This document shows positions 54,157 to 63,120 of a stretch of 64,000 bases of DNA, piece by piece. The notes beneath the pieces are model-generated. The model was not told the origin of the DNA and did not search any database. It saw nothing but the letters and a program-made list of their open reading frames with translations. The DNA lies in NCBI RefSeq assembly GCF_003710815.1, contig NZ_RHHP01000023.1, positions 1 to 64,000 of the forward strand. The letters are read 5' to 3'. The stretch comes from Brevibacillus centrosporus (GTDB lineage: Bacteria; Bacillota; Bacilli; Brevibacillales; Brevibacillaceae). Position 1 is the first letter of the stretch, and every line of letters starts with the position of its first letter. The translations under genes were made by a program, and so were the position numbers.

Positions 54157-54516
54157 TTAGATTAGGGCATTTTCGATGGTGACCAGCAGCTTCTCCTCGT
54201 TGATGGGCTTGATAATGTAATGTGTGGCACCGGCAGAGACTGCTTCAAAAACAAGCGGCTTTAGGCCGTGGGAGCTCACCATGATAATTTTTGCATCTGG
54301 GAATCGATTGATAATCATTTTGACGGTTTCGATTCCATTCATCTCTGGCATGTTGATGTCCATGGTCACTAGGTCTGGCTTGTAGGCAATGTACTTTTGA
54401 AACGCTTCGGTTCCTCTGGTTGCTTCTGCGACGATCTGATGACCCGCTCGTTCCAGCGTAACTTTCAGGTATTCTCGAACGACGATGGAGTCATCAGCAA
54501 TAAGTATCCGTGCCAT
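54157..54516 (-). CDS. CheY-like single-domain response regulator
   Basis: 119 residues from the ATG at 54516 (GGAGG five bases upstream). A complete receiver: acidic pair 'IADDS', phospho-acceptor in 'DLVTMDINMPEMNG', Ser in 'MVSSHG' and Lys in 'IIKPINEEK'. No output domain. It converges on the giant CheA-like kinase gene; the simplest reading is that it is its phosphorylation partner, although it could serve others. Probably transmits the signal by protein-protein contact. Confidence 0.88.
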   Translation of the reverse strand: MARILIADDSIVVREYLKVTLERAGHQIVAEATRGTEAFQKYIAYKPDLVTMDINMPEMNGIETVKMIINRFPDAKIIMVSSHGLKPLVFEAVSAGATHYIIKPINEEKLLVTIENALI

Positions 54517-54739
54517 AAATCCTCCTGAAGTGCGTCCAGCCAAGTAGTGGGGGGATATCCCTTTAACAATACCATTGGTAGGAAAAACGTCGCAAGATAA
54601 TTATAGGATAATCTACCCAGAATATAGGGAATATACGTCAAGGATAGATAAATTTCATGTAAAGAAACGGCCAAAACGCTACAATCGGTGCAGCAATCGG
54701 TGTAAAATGGCGCTACCAATGCCAAAGAAAGGTGACACC

Positions 54740-56131
54740 ATGGACACCCAGACTGAACCCGTTTCGTTGATGGCCAGTGAAGCAAAGGGCCTGCGACTCT
54801 TCTCTTTAACCTGGCCCATTTTTTTGGAGCTGCTATTGTTTACCTTGATCGGGATTACGGATACCTTCATGCTTAGCGGCGTTTCCGATGAGGCTGTATC
54901 CGCCGTAGGTGCAGCCAACCAGTTCGTCTTCATTGCCATTCTCGTATTAGAGGTCATTGGACATGGCGCTTCCATAGTCGTTTCGCAGTACATTGGATCA
55001 CGGAAGCTCCAGGAGGCAGCAAAAATTGGCGCGATCGCCGTCACCTTAAATTTGGCGATAGGGATTCTGATCAGCGTTTGTTTTTTGCTGTTCGGAAACA
55101 CGCTGCTCGTGGCGATGAATCTGCAAGGCGAGATCCTGTCATTGGCAAAGTCGTACATAGCGATCGTTGGGGGAGGTTTGTTTCTACAGGCCTTGATCAA
55201 TACGCTGGCGAGTTTGATTCGCACGTACGGGTTTACGCGAGAAAGCATGCTGATCTCTTTGGGAATTAACATCGTGCACGTCGGAGGGAACTATCTGCTG
55301 ATTTTTGGAAACCTGGGTTTTCCAGAGCTCGGGGTAGAGGGGGCGGCGATTTCTACCGTCTTGAGCCGAGGTGTAGGGCTGCTCGTCTTTTTCTGGGCGT
55401 ACTACCGGTTGGTCGATTGTAAAGTCACTTTTCAGGATTACATCCAAATCAACAAATCCTACGTCCGTAAAATTTGCCGAGTCGGAATTCCCGCGGCATT
55501 TGAACAAATTACGTACAACGGTTGTCAGTCCATCTTTTTGTACTACGTGACTTTTCTCGGAGCTGCGGCTCTTGCGTCCAGACAGTATGTATCGAACATT
55601 TCGATGCTGATTTACTTGTTTAGTGTCGCGATTGGAATGGGGACAGCGATCATCACGGGTAGATTGGTGGGGGCAGGCAGGAATGATGAGGCGTACGGGC
55701 GGGTCTGGAAAAGCCTGCGTTGGGGATTAATCTGTACGCTGATCATCAATCTGCTCGTCATCTTGTTTCGGGAGCCGATCATGGGACAGTTCACAAAAGA
55801 TCCGGACGTGATCAGAATCAGTACACAGGTGATTTTGCTGAGCATTTTCCTGGAGAGCGGACGGGTATTCAACATCATTTTGATCAGCTCCTTGCGCGCA
55901 GCCGGTGATGCCAAATTTCCTGTCTATATGGGATTGATCTCGATGGTGGGTGTGAGTCTGCCCCTCGGGTACGTCCTGGCGTTTCAGGCCCATCTCGGGT
56001 TGGCAGGTGTGTGGCTGGCTGTAGCTGTGGACGAATGGATACGAGGAGTCGTGATGTTTTTCCGCTGGCGAAGCCGGATCTGGGAGCAAAAAAATCTGAT
56101 AGAGCAGGAACATGTGCCGTTACCTCGTTGA
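54740..56131 (+). CDS. MATE-family efflux transporter
   Basis: 463 residues from the ATG at 54740 (AAAGGTGAC upstream); a longer frame starts at 54575 but has no ribosome site. Twelve membrane helices in two homologous halves; 'LTWPIFLELLLFTLIGITDT' and 'RVGIPAAFEQITYNGCQSIF' mark the start of each half as in MATE proteins. It exports cationic drugs or metabolites in exchange for Na+ or H+. The PadR-type regulator gene lies immediately downstream in convergent orientation, which is unusual if it controls this gene. Confidence 0.9.
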   Translation: MDTQTEPVSLMASEAKGLRLFSLTWPIFLELLLFTLIGITDTFMLSGVSDEAVSAVGAANQFVFIAILVLEVIGHGASIVVSQYIGSRKLQEAAKIGAIAVTLNLAIGILISVCFLLFGNTLLVAMNLQGEILSLAKSYIAIVGGGLFLQALINTLASLIRTYGFTRESMLISLGINIVHVGGNYLLIFGNLGFPELGVEGAAISTVLSRGVGLLVFFWAYYRLVDCKVTFQDYIQINKSYVRKICRVGIPAAFEQITYNGCQSIFLYYVTFLGAAALASRQYVSNISMLIYLFSVAIGMGTAIITGRLVGAGRNDEAYGRVWKSLRWGLICTLIINLLVILFREPIMGQFTKDPDVIRISTQVILLSIFLESGRVFNIILISSLRAAGDAKFPVYMGLISMVGVSLPLGYVLAFQAHLGLAGVWLAVAVDEWIRGVVMFFRWRSRIWEQKNLIEQEHVPLPR

Positions 56132-56146
56132 AGGTAGCGGCTCTTT
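56116..56146 (+). terminator. Terminator overlapping the MATE stop codon
   Basis: GCCGTTACC (56116-56124) pairs with GGTAGCGGC (56133-56141, one wobble pair), followed by TCTTTG. Confidence 0.55.
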
Positions 56147-56175
56147 GTTGTGTGCAGGCGAATGGATGTCCATCT

Positions 56176-56622
56176 TCATTTGTCGCTCCCCAGATCCAGG
56201 TGTCCTGCCAGTTTCCCACGCACTTTTCTCAAGAAAAAGTGCAGCTTTGTCCGTCGCGCAGGATTGTGCAATGCTTCCTGCTGAAGCTGTTTCATCAGCT
56301 CGATGAGATCGTTTATTTCCTTTTCCACTTCTTCTGGTTGGACAAATCTCTCGCGGGAGGCATCGTGCACGGACGATTTCAAAGGTCTTTCAACCGGTCG
56401 CTCCTGCAGAAAAGCAGTCCCTGTTTCCGTGATGGCATACACCTTTTTGCCGTCCACTTCACTCACCCGGACCAGATCGCGGTCTTCGAGCATCTGCAGC
56501 GTAGGGTAGATAGAGCCTGGACTTGGTCTGTACAAGCCGCCGGACATTTCCTCCAGACCTTTCATCATCTGATAGCCGTGCATCGGCTGGACGGTCAGCA
56601 GCTGGAGTAAAGCGTACTTCAC
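56176..56622 (-). CDS. PadR-family transcriptional regulator, probably frameshifted at the N-terminus
   Basis: In the displayed frame 148 residues begin at GTG 56622. The winged helix (about 1-80; 'KYALLQLLTVQPMHGYQMMK', 'GGLYRPSPGSIYPTLQMLED') and the C-terminal coiled coil are intact. However, the same frame continues upstream with FFGRGDV, a segment conserved in full-length PadR proteins of this group, before reaching a stop at 56679. The missing N-terminus is found in the neighbouring frame (see 56623-56765). A single T missing from a T5 tract (56636-56640) would explain this. If translation starts at GTG 56622 the DNA-binding core is still complete. No good ribosome site precedes GTG 56622. 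Confidence 0.7.
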   Translation of the reverse strand: MKYALLQLLTVQPMHGYQMMKGLEEMSGGLYRPSPGSIYPTLQMLEDRDLVRVSEVDGKKVYAITETGTAFLQERPVERPLKSSVHDASRERFVQPEEVEKEINDLIELMKQLQQEALHNPARRTKLHFFLRKVRGKLAGHLDLGSDK

Positions 56623-56765
56623 ATCACCTCGTCCGAAAAACGTTTTCCGGGACCGCCGTGCCCCCTGTGGCCGCGGTCACTGTCACCACGATAGCGGAAG
56701 CAGCTGTGATCGTGCCTGCCCCAGACAGGATAGGTACCATAATCCGAGTCAAAATAGTTACGCAA
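56623..56765 (-). other. Out-of-frame N-terminal segment of padR
   Basis: Starting at TTG 56765 (AAAGGA eight bases upstream), or at ATG 56774, a frame encodes MRNYFDSDYGTYPVWG followed by a Gly/His/Arg-rich stretch ending GGPGKRF, then runs out of frame and stops overlapping GTG 56622. The start and Gly/Arg/His-rich character are typical of the N-terminal tail of PadR proteins that continue into FFGRGD. One added T in the T5 tract at 56636-56640 would join both parts into a protein of about 196 residues. Confidence 0.65.
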
Positions 56766-56930
56766 TACCCTCATCCTTTCAATACGATATATCGCTTAAA
56801 AAATAAACAATATATCGTATTCTGTCAATCTTGACTTTTCGGCGACAATTCAAAAAATATATTAGCCGACTAACAAAAAAGTTCTTTAATCAGCAATAAA
56901 TAAGTGCTAATATAGCAAGGAAGATGCAAT

Positions 56931-56967
56931 TGAGAATGAATCTCTTTATTACTGAGAATGAATATCT
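56931..56967. promoter_or_regulatory. Two tandem Fur-like boxes before yclN
   Basis: TGAGAATGAATCTCT (56931-56945) and TGAGAATGAATATCT (56953-56967) repeat with a 22-bp period (two helix turns). Each fits the degenerate TGANAATNAtTaTCA pattern of Bacillus Fur sites. They end 25 nt before the yclN start. The rest of 56775-56930 is AT-rich and holds no gene. Confidence 0.72.
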
Positions 56968-56992
56968 TTACTGGGGAAAAGTAGGGAACGCG

Positions 56993-57946
56993 ATGAAGAA
57001 GAGATATTTAGTTATAGCACTCATCCTGCTGTCGATAGCTTCCTTGTTTATTGGTGTGAAGGACATTTCTCCGCTGGAGCTGTTCGATCTCACGGAAGAA
57101 AAGACGCAGGTAATGTGGATCAGTAGAGTCCCACGTTTGATCAGTATCATCATCGCGGGTGTCAGCATGAGTATCGTAGGTTTGATCATGCAGCAGCTGA
57201 CGAGGAACAAGTTCGTATCGCCTACCACTGCCGGTACGGAGGATTCTGTCCGATTTGGTATTCTGGTGTCACTGATGGTATTCACCGATGCCAGTCCGTG
57301 GCTGAAGCTGCTTGTTGCCTTTGTTTTTGCTCTCTTGGGGACATTCATCTTCATGAAGATCCTTGAGAAGATCAAGTTTAAAGATTCCATTTTCATTCCG
57401 CTGGTGGGCTTGATGTTTGGTAATATTGTCGGTTCCATTACGATGTTTTTTGCCTACAAATACGATCTCATCCGGAACATGACCGCTTGGCTGCACGGAG
57501 ACTTTTCCTCCATTATGAAAGGGAGCTATGAACTGCTCTACCTCAGCATACCGCTCGTGATTATAGCGTACTTGTTTGCAAACAAATTCACGATTGCTGG
57601 TATGGGTGAGGAGTTCGCTATCAACCTGGGACTCAATTACAAACAGGTGGTCAATATTGGTCTTATTATCGTGGCAATGGTTTCGTCTCTCGTTATTCTC
57701 ACGGTAGGCACGATTCCTTTTCTAGGGTTAATCATTCCAAATATCGTCACGCTTTACCTAGGCGATAACTTGAAGAAGAGCTTATCCCATACGGCATTGC
57801 TAGGCGCTGTGTTCGTTCTGTGCTGCGACATCTTGGGTCGCCTTATTATCTTCCCGTATGAAATTTCCATCGGCTTGATGGTCGGTGTTGTCGGCAGCGC
57901 GATATTTATTTTCTTACTTATGAGAAGAAAGGCGTATGACCGATGA
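56993..57946 (+). CDS. yclN: Iron-siderophore ABC permease, YclN-type
   Basis: 317 residues from the ATG at 56993 (AGTAGGG upstream; a frame from 56924 runs through the Fur boxes and is not credible). A polytopic FecCD permease with 'ISRVPRLISIIIAGVSMSIV', 'QQLTRNKFVSPTTAGTEDSV' and 'GTIPFLGLIIPNIVTLYLGD'. Gene order and lengths (317, 314, 252, 323) match B. subtilis yclNOPQ (316, 315, 252, 317), which imports petrobactin and precursors. Behind tandem Fur boxes; translation-coupled to yclO. Confidence 0.9.
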   Translation: MKKRYLVIALILLSIASLFIGVKDISPLELFDLTEEKTQVMWISRVPRLISIIIAGVSMSIVGLIMQQLTRNKFVSPTTAGTEDSVRFGILVSLMVFTDASPWLKLLVAFVFALLGTFIFMKILEKIKFKDSIFIPLVGLMFGNIVGSITMFFAYKYDLIRNMTAWLHGDFSSIMKGSYELLYLSIPLVIIAYLFANKFTIAGMGEEFAINLGLNYKQVVNIGLIIVAMVSSLVILTVGTIPFLGLIIPNIVTLYLGDNLKKSLSHTALLGAVFVLCCDILGRLIIFPYEISIGLMVGVVGSAIFIFLLMRRKAYDR

Positions 57947-58887
57947 AAGCGAAGATTATAGGCCTGACGATTGTTGCCATTGTCTTGATAGCCATATTCA
58001 TGATGATCGATGCGGGTGGAAACTGGGATTATGTTCTCCCCCGGAGGTTGAAAAAGATTCTGGCGATCGTATTGACTGGTAGTGTGATAGCATTTTCCAC
58101 GTTGGTGTTCCAGACCATTACGAATAACCGAATTCTTACCCCAAGCATCATCGGATTGGATTCATTGTATATGTTCATTCAGACGCTTGTGATCTTTGCT
58201 CTTGGATCGACGAGTCTGACCCTAATCAACAAAAACGTGAATTTCCTGATATCCGTGGTTTTAATGATCCTGTTTGCAGGACTGCTTTATAAATGGCTGT
58301 TTAAAAGGGAAGGGCAAAACATTTACTTTTTACTGCTCATAGGGTTGATCTTCGGAACGCTGTTTAACAGCCTCTCTACCTTCTTGCAGCTGTTGATTGA
58401 TCCGAATGAATTTTTGCGTGTGCAAGATAAAATGTTTGCGAGCTTCAATAATGTTAACACCGATTTGTTAATCATAAGCTTTGTCCTGATCATTGCTGTA
58501 GGGATTTATTTCTGGAAGTACATTAAATACCTGGATGTCATGTCACTGGGCAGAGATCAGGCAATCAATCTGGGCGTAAATTACGATTTCGTCGTAAAGC
58601 GTTTCCTGATTATCATTGCGATTCTCGTTTCGATCTCTACTGCATTGGTAGGTCCCATCACGTTTCTCGGACTATTGGTCGTCAACGTTGCCCATCAATT
58701 TATGAAGACGTATCAGCACAAGCATTTGATTGTAGGTTCCGCTTTGATCAGCATCATTGCCCTCGTGGGCGGACTGCTTATAGTAGAACGTGTCTTTACG
58801 TTCTCGACCACACTTAGTGTCATCGTCAACTTCATTGGTGGTGCTTACTTTATCTATCTTCTGTTAAAGGAGAATAAGTCATGGTAG
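57943..58887 (+). CDS. yclO: Iron-siderophore ABC permease, YclO-type
   Basis: 314 residues. A FecCD permease with 'LKKILAIVLTGSVIAFSTLV', 'ITNNRILTPSIIGLDSLYMF' and 'GPITFLGLLVVNVAHQFM'. Its start overlaps yclN by four bases and its end overlaps yclP by seven. It forms the heterodimeric channel with YclN. Confidence 0.9.
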   Translation: MKAKIIGLTIVAIVLIAIFMMIDAGGNWDYVLPRRLKKILAIVLTGSVIAFSTLVFQTITNNRILTPSIIGLDSLYMFIQTLVIFALGSTSLTLINKNVNFLISVVLMILFAGLLYKWLFKREGQNIYFLLLIGLIFGTLFNSLSTFLQLLIDPNEFLRVQDKMFASFNNVNTDLLIISFVLIIAVGIYFWKYIKYLDVMSLGRDQAINLGVNYDFVVKRFLIIIAILVSISTALVGPITFLGLLVVNVAHQFMKTYQHKHLIVGSALISIIALVGGLLIVERVFTFSTTLSVIVNFIGGAYFIYLLLKENKSW

Positions 58888-59639
58888 AAATCCGGAATGT
58901 CTCAAAGCAGTATGGCAGTAAAAATGTCGTGGAAAATGTGTCGCTTCGCATTGCCAAGGGAAAAATCACGTCATTTATCGGGCCAAATGGGGCTGGCAAA
59001 AGCACCCTGCTGTCCATGATCAGCCGTCTCTTGACGAAGGATCAGGGAGAGATACTTTTGGAAGGAACCGAAATTGGCCAATGCAAAAGCAGTGATTTGG
59101 CAAAAAAGATTTCGATTCTCAAACAGACCAACCATATTACTGTGCGTCTGACGATTCGTGAGCTGGTCAGCTTTGGCCGTTTTCCCTACTCTCAGGGAAA
59201 CCTGACAAAAGAAGATTGGAAGCATGTGGATGAAGCAATTCGTTATATGGAGCTGGGGGACATTCAGCACAAATATCTGGACCAGCTAAGTGGTGGACAA
59301 AGACAGCGTGCCTATATCGCTATGGTTGTCGCCCAAAATACGGAGTACATACTTCTCGATGAGCCTCTGAACAACCTGGATATGAAGCATTCCGTTCAGA
59401 TCATGAAAGTTCTGAGACGCTTGGTTGATGAAATGGGGAAAACCGTAGTTATCGTGATTCACGATATCAACTTTGCTTCTGTGTACTCTGATTACATCGT
59501 TGCACTCAAGGATGGCAAAGTCGTCAGGGAAGGTACTACGAACGAAATCATCAGTGCGCAGACTCTAAAAGACGTCTACGACATGGATATTCAGATTGAG
59601 GATATCGATGAAAACAAAATCTGTGTGTACTATGCCTGA
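58881..59639 (+). CDS. yclP: Iron-siderophore ABC ATPase, YclP-type
   Basis: 252 residues. Walker A GPNGAGKST, signature LSGGQRQR, Walker B YILLDEPLNNLD and the H-loop 'VIVIHDINFA' are intact. It energises the YclN/YclO channel. Unlike the 0.7-3.7 kb siderophore operon, this one carries its own ATPase. Ends 116 nt before yclQ, with a weak Fur-like box between them. Confidence 0.92.
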   Translation: MVEIRNVSKQYGSKNVVENVSLRIAKGKITSFIGPNGAGKSTLLSMISRLLTKDQGEILLEGTEIGQCKSSDLAKKISILKQTNHITVRLTIRELVSFGRFPYSQGNLTKEDWKHVDEAIRYMELGDIQHKYLDQLSGGQRQRAYIAMVVAQNTEYILLDEPLNNLDMKHSVQIMKVLRRLVDEMGKTVVIVIHDINFASVYSDYIVALKDGKVVREGTTNEIISAQTLKDVYDMDIQIEDIDENKICVYYA

Positions 59640-59658
59640 TTTTATTTCTCTTTTTACT

Positions 59659-59673
59659 TGAGAATGAGAATTC
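59659..59673. promoter_or_regulatory. Possible Fur-like box before yclQ
   Basis: TGAGAATGAGAATTC resembles the TGAGAATGA unit of the two boxes before yclN but matches the full palindrome poorly. It lies 83-97 nt before the yclQ start and could give yclQ an additional promoter control. Confidence 0.4.
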
Positions 59674-59755
59674 TTTTCTGTCGTTAAAATTATTATGATG
59701 GTCTATGCCATCAATAATTTTAGATAAAACCCAAATTTACGTAGAGGTGATAGAA

Positions 59756-60727
59756 GTGAAAAAGAAATGGATGATGCCTTTGATGGCGGGGCTGATAGCA
59801 TTGGTTACAGCTGCGTGCGGATCAAATAGTGCTCCAGCAGCTCCTACAGGCACTGAGCAAGCAGCACCAGCAGCTTCTTCCGAAGAAGTAACAATCAAGC
59901 ACAAGCTGGGTGAAGCAAAGCTGAAGAAAAACCCGCAAACCGTTGTAGCATTTGACTACGGAGTTCTGGATTCTTTGGATAAACTGGGAATTGAAGTAAC
60001 AGGCGTGGCACAATCCAATCTGCCTCCATACCTGGAGAAATTCAAAGATGCCAAATACAAAAACATCGGTAGCTTGAAAGAGCCTGATTTTGAAAAAATC
60101 AATGCCATGAAGCCAGATGTGATTTTCATCTCCGGTCGCCAACAAGATGCGTATGAAGAACTGAATAAAATCGCTCCAACCATCTTCTTGGGTGTAGATA
60201 CAAAGAACTATATGGATTCCTTTACTACGAACATGAAGACGCTTGGTACCGTTTTTGGAAAAGAAGCACAGGTAGATGAAGAGCTGGGCAAAATCAATGA
60301 TTCTATCAAAGCTCTGACAGACAAGACAAAAGATAGCGGCAAGAACGCACTGATCGTAATGACAAGCGAAGGCAAACTGAGCGCATTTGGACCAGGATCT
60401 CGTTTTGGTATTCTGCATGATGTATTTGGATTCACTCCTGTAGACGCCAACCTGGAAGTCTCTACGCATGGTCAAAGCATTTCCCCTGAATTCGTTGTAG
60501 AGAAAGATCCGGACTACTTGTTCGTCGTAGATGGCGGCATTGTATCCAAAAACAAAGATGCAACCGTATCTGCAAAACAGACGATCGAAAACGATCTGAT
60601 CAAAAATACAAAAGCATTTAAAAATGGAAATATCATTTACTTGGATGCAAACTACTGGTACCTCTCCGGGGGTGGATTGGTGTCCACATCCAGCATGGCA
60701 AGCGAAGTACTGGCTGATCTGAAATAA
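59756..60727 (+). CDS. yclQ: Siderophore-binding lipoprotein, YclQ-type
   Basis: 323 residues from the GTG at 59756 (AGAGGTGA upstream; the in-frame stretch before it has no ribosome site). A lipoprotein signal ends at Cys21 (VTAAC), with an Ala/Pro-rich linker. The binding fold shows 'FDYGVLDSLDKLGIEVTGVA', 'FEKINAMKPDVIFISGRQQD' and 'YWYLSGGGLVSTSSMASEVL', the last being a typical YclQ ending. In B. subtilis YclQ binds petrobactin. It completes the Fur-regulated importer; a terminator follows. Confidence 0.9.
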   Translation: MKKKWMMPLMAGLIALVTAACGSNSAPAAPTGTEQAAPAASSEEVTIKHKLGEAKLKKNPQTVVAFDYGVLDSLDKLGIEVTGVAQSNLPPYLEKFKDAKYKNIGSLKEPDFEKINAMKPDVIFISGRQQDAYEELNKIAPTIFLGVDTKNYMDSFTTNMKTLGTVFGKEAQVDEELGKINDSIKALTDKTKDSGKNALIVMTSEGKLSAFGPGSRFGILHDVFGFTPVDANLEVSTHGQSISPEFVVEKDPDYLFVVDGGIVSKNKDATVSAKQTIENDLIKNTKAFKNGNIIYLDANYWYLSGGGLVSTSSMASEVLADLK

Positions 60728-60747
60728 TCATCATAAGCTAAGAAAAG

Positions 60748-60786
60748 AGTCCACTCGAATGGCAGATGCCAGGAGTGGACTTTTTG
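60748..60786 (+). terminator. Terminator after yclQ
   Basis: AGTCCACTC (60748-60756) pairs with GAGTGGACT (60773-60781), with GGCA/TGCC in the loop and TTTTT after it. Confidence 0.88.
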
Positions 60787-60903
60787 CTGAGGGAAGCTAA
60801 TTTTGTGCGCGTGACTGAGGCGCTTTGTCCAAGCCATTTCCAAACTTGTACATAGACTGTACGAAGATGGCAAGTACAGCTTTAGGGAGATGAGCTATTG
60901 GGG

Positions 60904-62292
60904 ATGAAAAAGAACAGTTTATCCTAAAAACGAATCTTTGATTACATCGTCATCGGCGCGGGAACGGCCGGTGGCGTTATTGCCAAAAAATTAACGGATG
61001 ATAAAAAAACATCTGTATTGGTATTGGAAGCGGGGACCGATATGACTGCTGAGTTAACGAGCGGTTCCATTGAAGAGGCGATTTTCTTAGCAAGCGATAA
61101 CCGCTATGCGTACAACCTCACTTCCACTATTGAGGCAATGATCGGGCGTCCTCTGTTGTCTCAAAAATGCCGGACTCTCGGAGGAAGCTCAGAAATCAAT
61201 GACATGTATTCGGTACGCGGGAGCAGGGAGCTGTATAACAGGTGGGCAGAACTCGTTGGCGATCAATGGAGCTACGACCAGATTCGTTCCTTGTTTAAAG
61301 AAAATGAAACGTATACGGGCGATACCCAAAACCCAGCGGAGAGAGGTACCAACGGCCCGATTTTTATCAGGCAGCAAATCATCCCAACCAGTGGGCTGAT
61401 CCAGACGCTGACCAACGAAACCGCACAAGTGTTAGGGATCCCCGTTGTGCAGGATTACAATACAGGTATCCGGGATTGCACGTTTTACCAGGGGCAGTAT
61501 AACCAGCGGGAGGTAAACGGTGAATTTGTGCGCTCCTCGACAGCGACTGGTTATTTAAACGCGCAAATTGTTACGCCAGGAAACCAGTTTCAATCTGACC
61601 AGTTTGGAGTGAACCGCAGAAGGCTGGCCATCTTCGGGAAGACTACAGTCGATAAAATCGTCTTTCAAAAAAAGAAAAAACGCGGAAAATACGTCGCGGT
61701 TGGTGTTGATTTTGTCAAAAACGGTGTTTCCATGAGAAGTTATGCGCGAAAAGGCATTATCGTCTCGGCGGGCTTTTTTTCTTCGGTGATCCTGCAACGA
61801 TCCGGGATCGGTAAAACAGAGGACTTGACCCGGGCAGGAATTCAAACGTTGATAGAAAGCCCGAACATGGGATACAACATGCAGGCACATGCGTATGTCG
61901 GTATGGGCGTTCGGGTAGAGACATCGCAGCTGGTGCCGATCCTGCTCGCGGACCCTGATCAACCCCTTGCTTTGGGAGCATTCAAAGCAGAGCATCCAGC
62001 AAGTCTGGAGGCCTATGTCAAAGGATCGTATTCCAACTTCTTTCATTTTGGCGGTCAGTGCAGGATGGCAGAAACGATCGAGGAAGGGGTAGTCGATGGT
62101 TTCCTGAATGTATTTGGTACGAAAAATCTCAAGGTGGCAGACCTCTCCGTTTCTCCGATTTTGCCAGACGGCAATACAGGGATTGCGGCTGAAATGATTG
62201 GTCTAAATGCGGCTCGTTTCATGAAAAAGGACCCAAATTCGTGCATTCTTAGTGACGACGAGCTGGAAGAGGATGACGACGAAGAAGACTAA
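60904..62292 (+). pseudogene. GMC-family oxidoreductase with in-frame stop and probable internal deletion
   Basis: ATG 60904 begins MKKNSLS, then TAA (60925-60927), and in the same frame continues 'KRIFDYIVIGAGTAGGVIAK', the FAD-binding start of a GMC oxidoreductase. A CAA-to-TAA change at codon 8 would explain this. Downstream of the stop there is no ATG/GTG/TTG until TTG 61018, which would remove the FAD dinucleotide loop. The rest reads through to 62292 and includes 'HFGGQCRMAETIEEGVVDGF' and 'PILPDGNTGIAAEMIGLNAA', the GMC C-terminal signature. Between 'PLALGAFKAEH' and 'PASLEAYVKGSYSNFFHFGG' (near 61990) the substrate-domain section of roughly 100 residues usual in the family is missing, in frame. 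Non-functional unless the stop is suppressed. Confidence 0.78.
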
Positions 62293-62329
62293 AACTGGAA
62301 TAGGCAAAGCAATCGCATAAACAAAGGAA

Positions 62330-62374
62330 AAAGCCAATTCGTCCACAAGTGTCTGTGTTCGAATTGGCTTTGTA
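62330..62374. terminator. Bidirectional terminator
   Basis: AAAGCCAATTCG (62330-62341) pairs perfectly with CGAATTGGCTTT (62360-62371), with A tract left and T-rich right. Confidence 0.85.
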
Positions 62375-62386
62375 GTTTAAAAGAAT

Positions 62387-62686
62387 TTAGCTCTGGTACG
62401 TGACATAGGCGAGAATGCCTTCTTCGTCATCCAGCACCAGCTCGATACCTGCCGAATACGGATTGCGCTGAAGCTGTGTCTCCAGATAGTAGCGGATAGC
62501 TTCGATCAGGTTGATCTCGACGAAAACCTGCTTCCTACCCATCGTATAAACCTCAGCGGAAAAGCCGTACTCTTCATCCCACATCAGTTCAACCTCGACC
62601 TCATGTGGCTGAATCTGCTTCTTGCTCGCCACATGCAGGCAGATGGCGTTGATCAGGACTTGCTCATCAAACTTTATCTTTTCCAT
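62387..62686 (-). CDS. DUF2653 (YxcD-like) protein
   Basis: 99 residues, acidic, with an alpha-beta pattern ('QVLINAICLHVASKKQIQPH', 'VEVELMWDEEYGFSAEVYT'). This is a small conserved Bacillales protein without known function. It overlaps the preceding membrane-protein gene by 13 nt, so the two are co-expressed. Ends at a strong terminator. Confidence 0.8.
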   Translation of the reverse strand: MEKIKFDEQVLINAICLHVASKKQIQPHEVEVELMWDEEYGFSAEVYTMGRKQVFVEINLIEAIRYYLETQLQRNPYSAGIELVLDDEEGILAYVTYQS

Positions 62687-63120
62687 GCGTTCATTTCCTG
62701 TTTCTTCTGGCGTTGCGTTTTAAAGTAAACGAATACTTTGCGGATCAGGACGATCAAGGCAACGATCGCAAGCATGTTGATCAGGAAGCCGAAGATGGCA
62801 CCCAGTGCACCCATATTGCCAAACAGTCCTCCGAACAGCATACCGGCCAGTCCACCAACCAGAAGACCTTTCATGAAGCCGCCGCTTTTGCTTGGAGCTG
62901 CAGTGGAAGGTGTGCTTGCAGGAGTTGTCGTGCCTTTATTCGTCGTCGTGCTGTTTAAGTTGGAATCACCTTTTGTAGGTGTTTGCGTGTTCGTTGGAGC
63001 CGTATTGGAATTAAAGGATTTTTTCCCGGATTTGTAGCCTTTTGCGTCCGCATGATCAATGAATCCGCCAGATGCGAAAACGAGTGTTACGGCAACCAAA
63101 AGCATGAGCAGTTTTTTCAT
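62674..63120 (-). CDS. Small secreted/membrane protein with Thr/Asn/Pro-rich linker
   Basis: 148 residues: signal peptide (about 1-26), a low-complexity Thr/Ser/Asn/Pro/Lys region (about 30-78), then a Gly-rich membrane segment ('GLLVGGLAGMLFGGLFGNMG'), a second helix ('FLINMLAIVALIVLIRKVFV') and a basic tail. The Gly-rich helix followed by a second helix resembles Tim44-like small proteins annotated in bacilli, without the Tim44 domain itself. Function unknown. Confidence 0.7.
   Translation of the reverse strand: MKKLLMLLVAVTLVFASGGFIDHADAKGYKSGKKSFNSNTAPTNTQTPTKGDSNLNSTTTNKGTTTPASTPSTAAPSKSGGFMKGLLVGGLAGMLFGGLFGNMGALGAIFGFLINMLAIVALIVLIRKVFVYFKTQRQKKQEMNAWKR

Noticed and set aside
61018..62292. 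GMC oxidoreductase starting at TTG 61018 as an intact gene
   Set aside because: The FAD dinucleotide-binding loop is encoded upstream of this codon in the same frame, so a protein starting here could not bind FAD. No ribosome site precedes the TTG.
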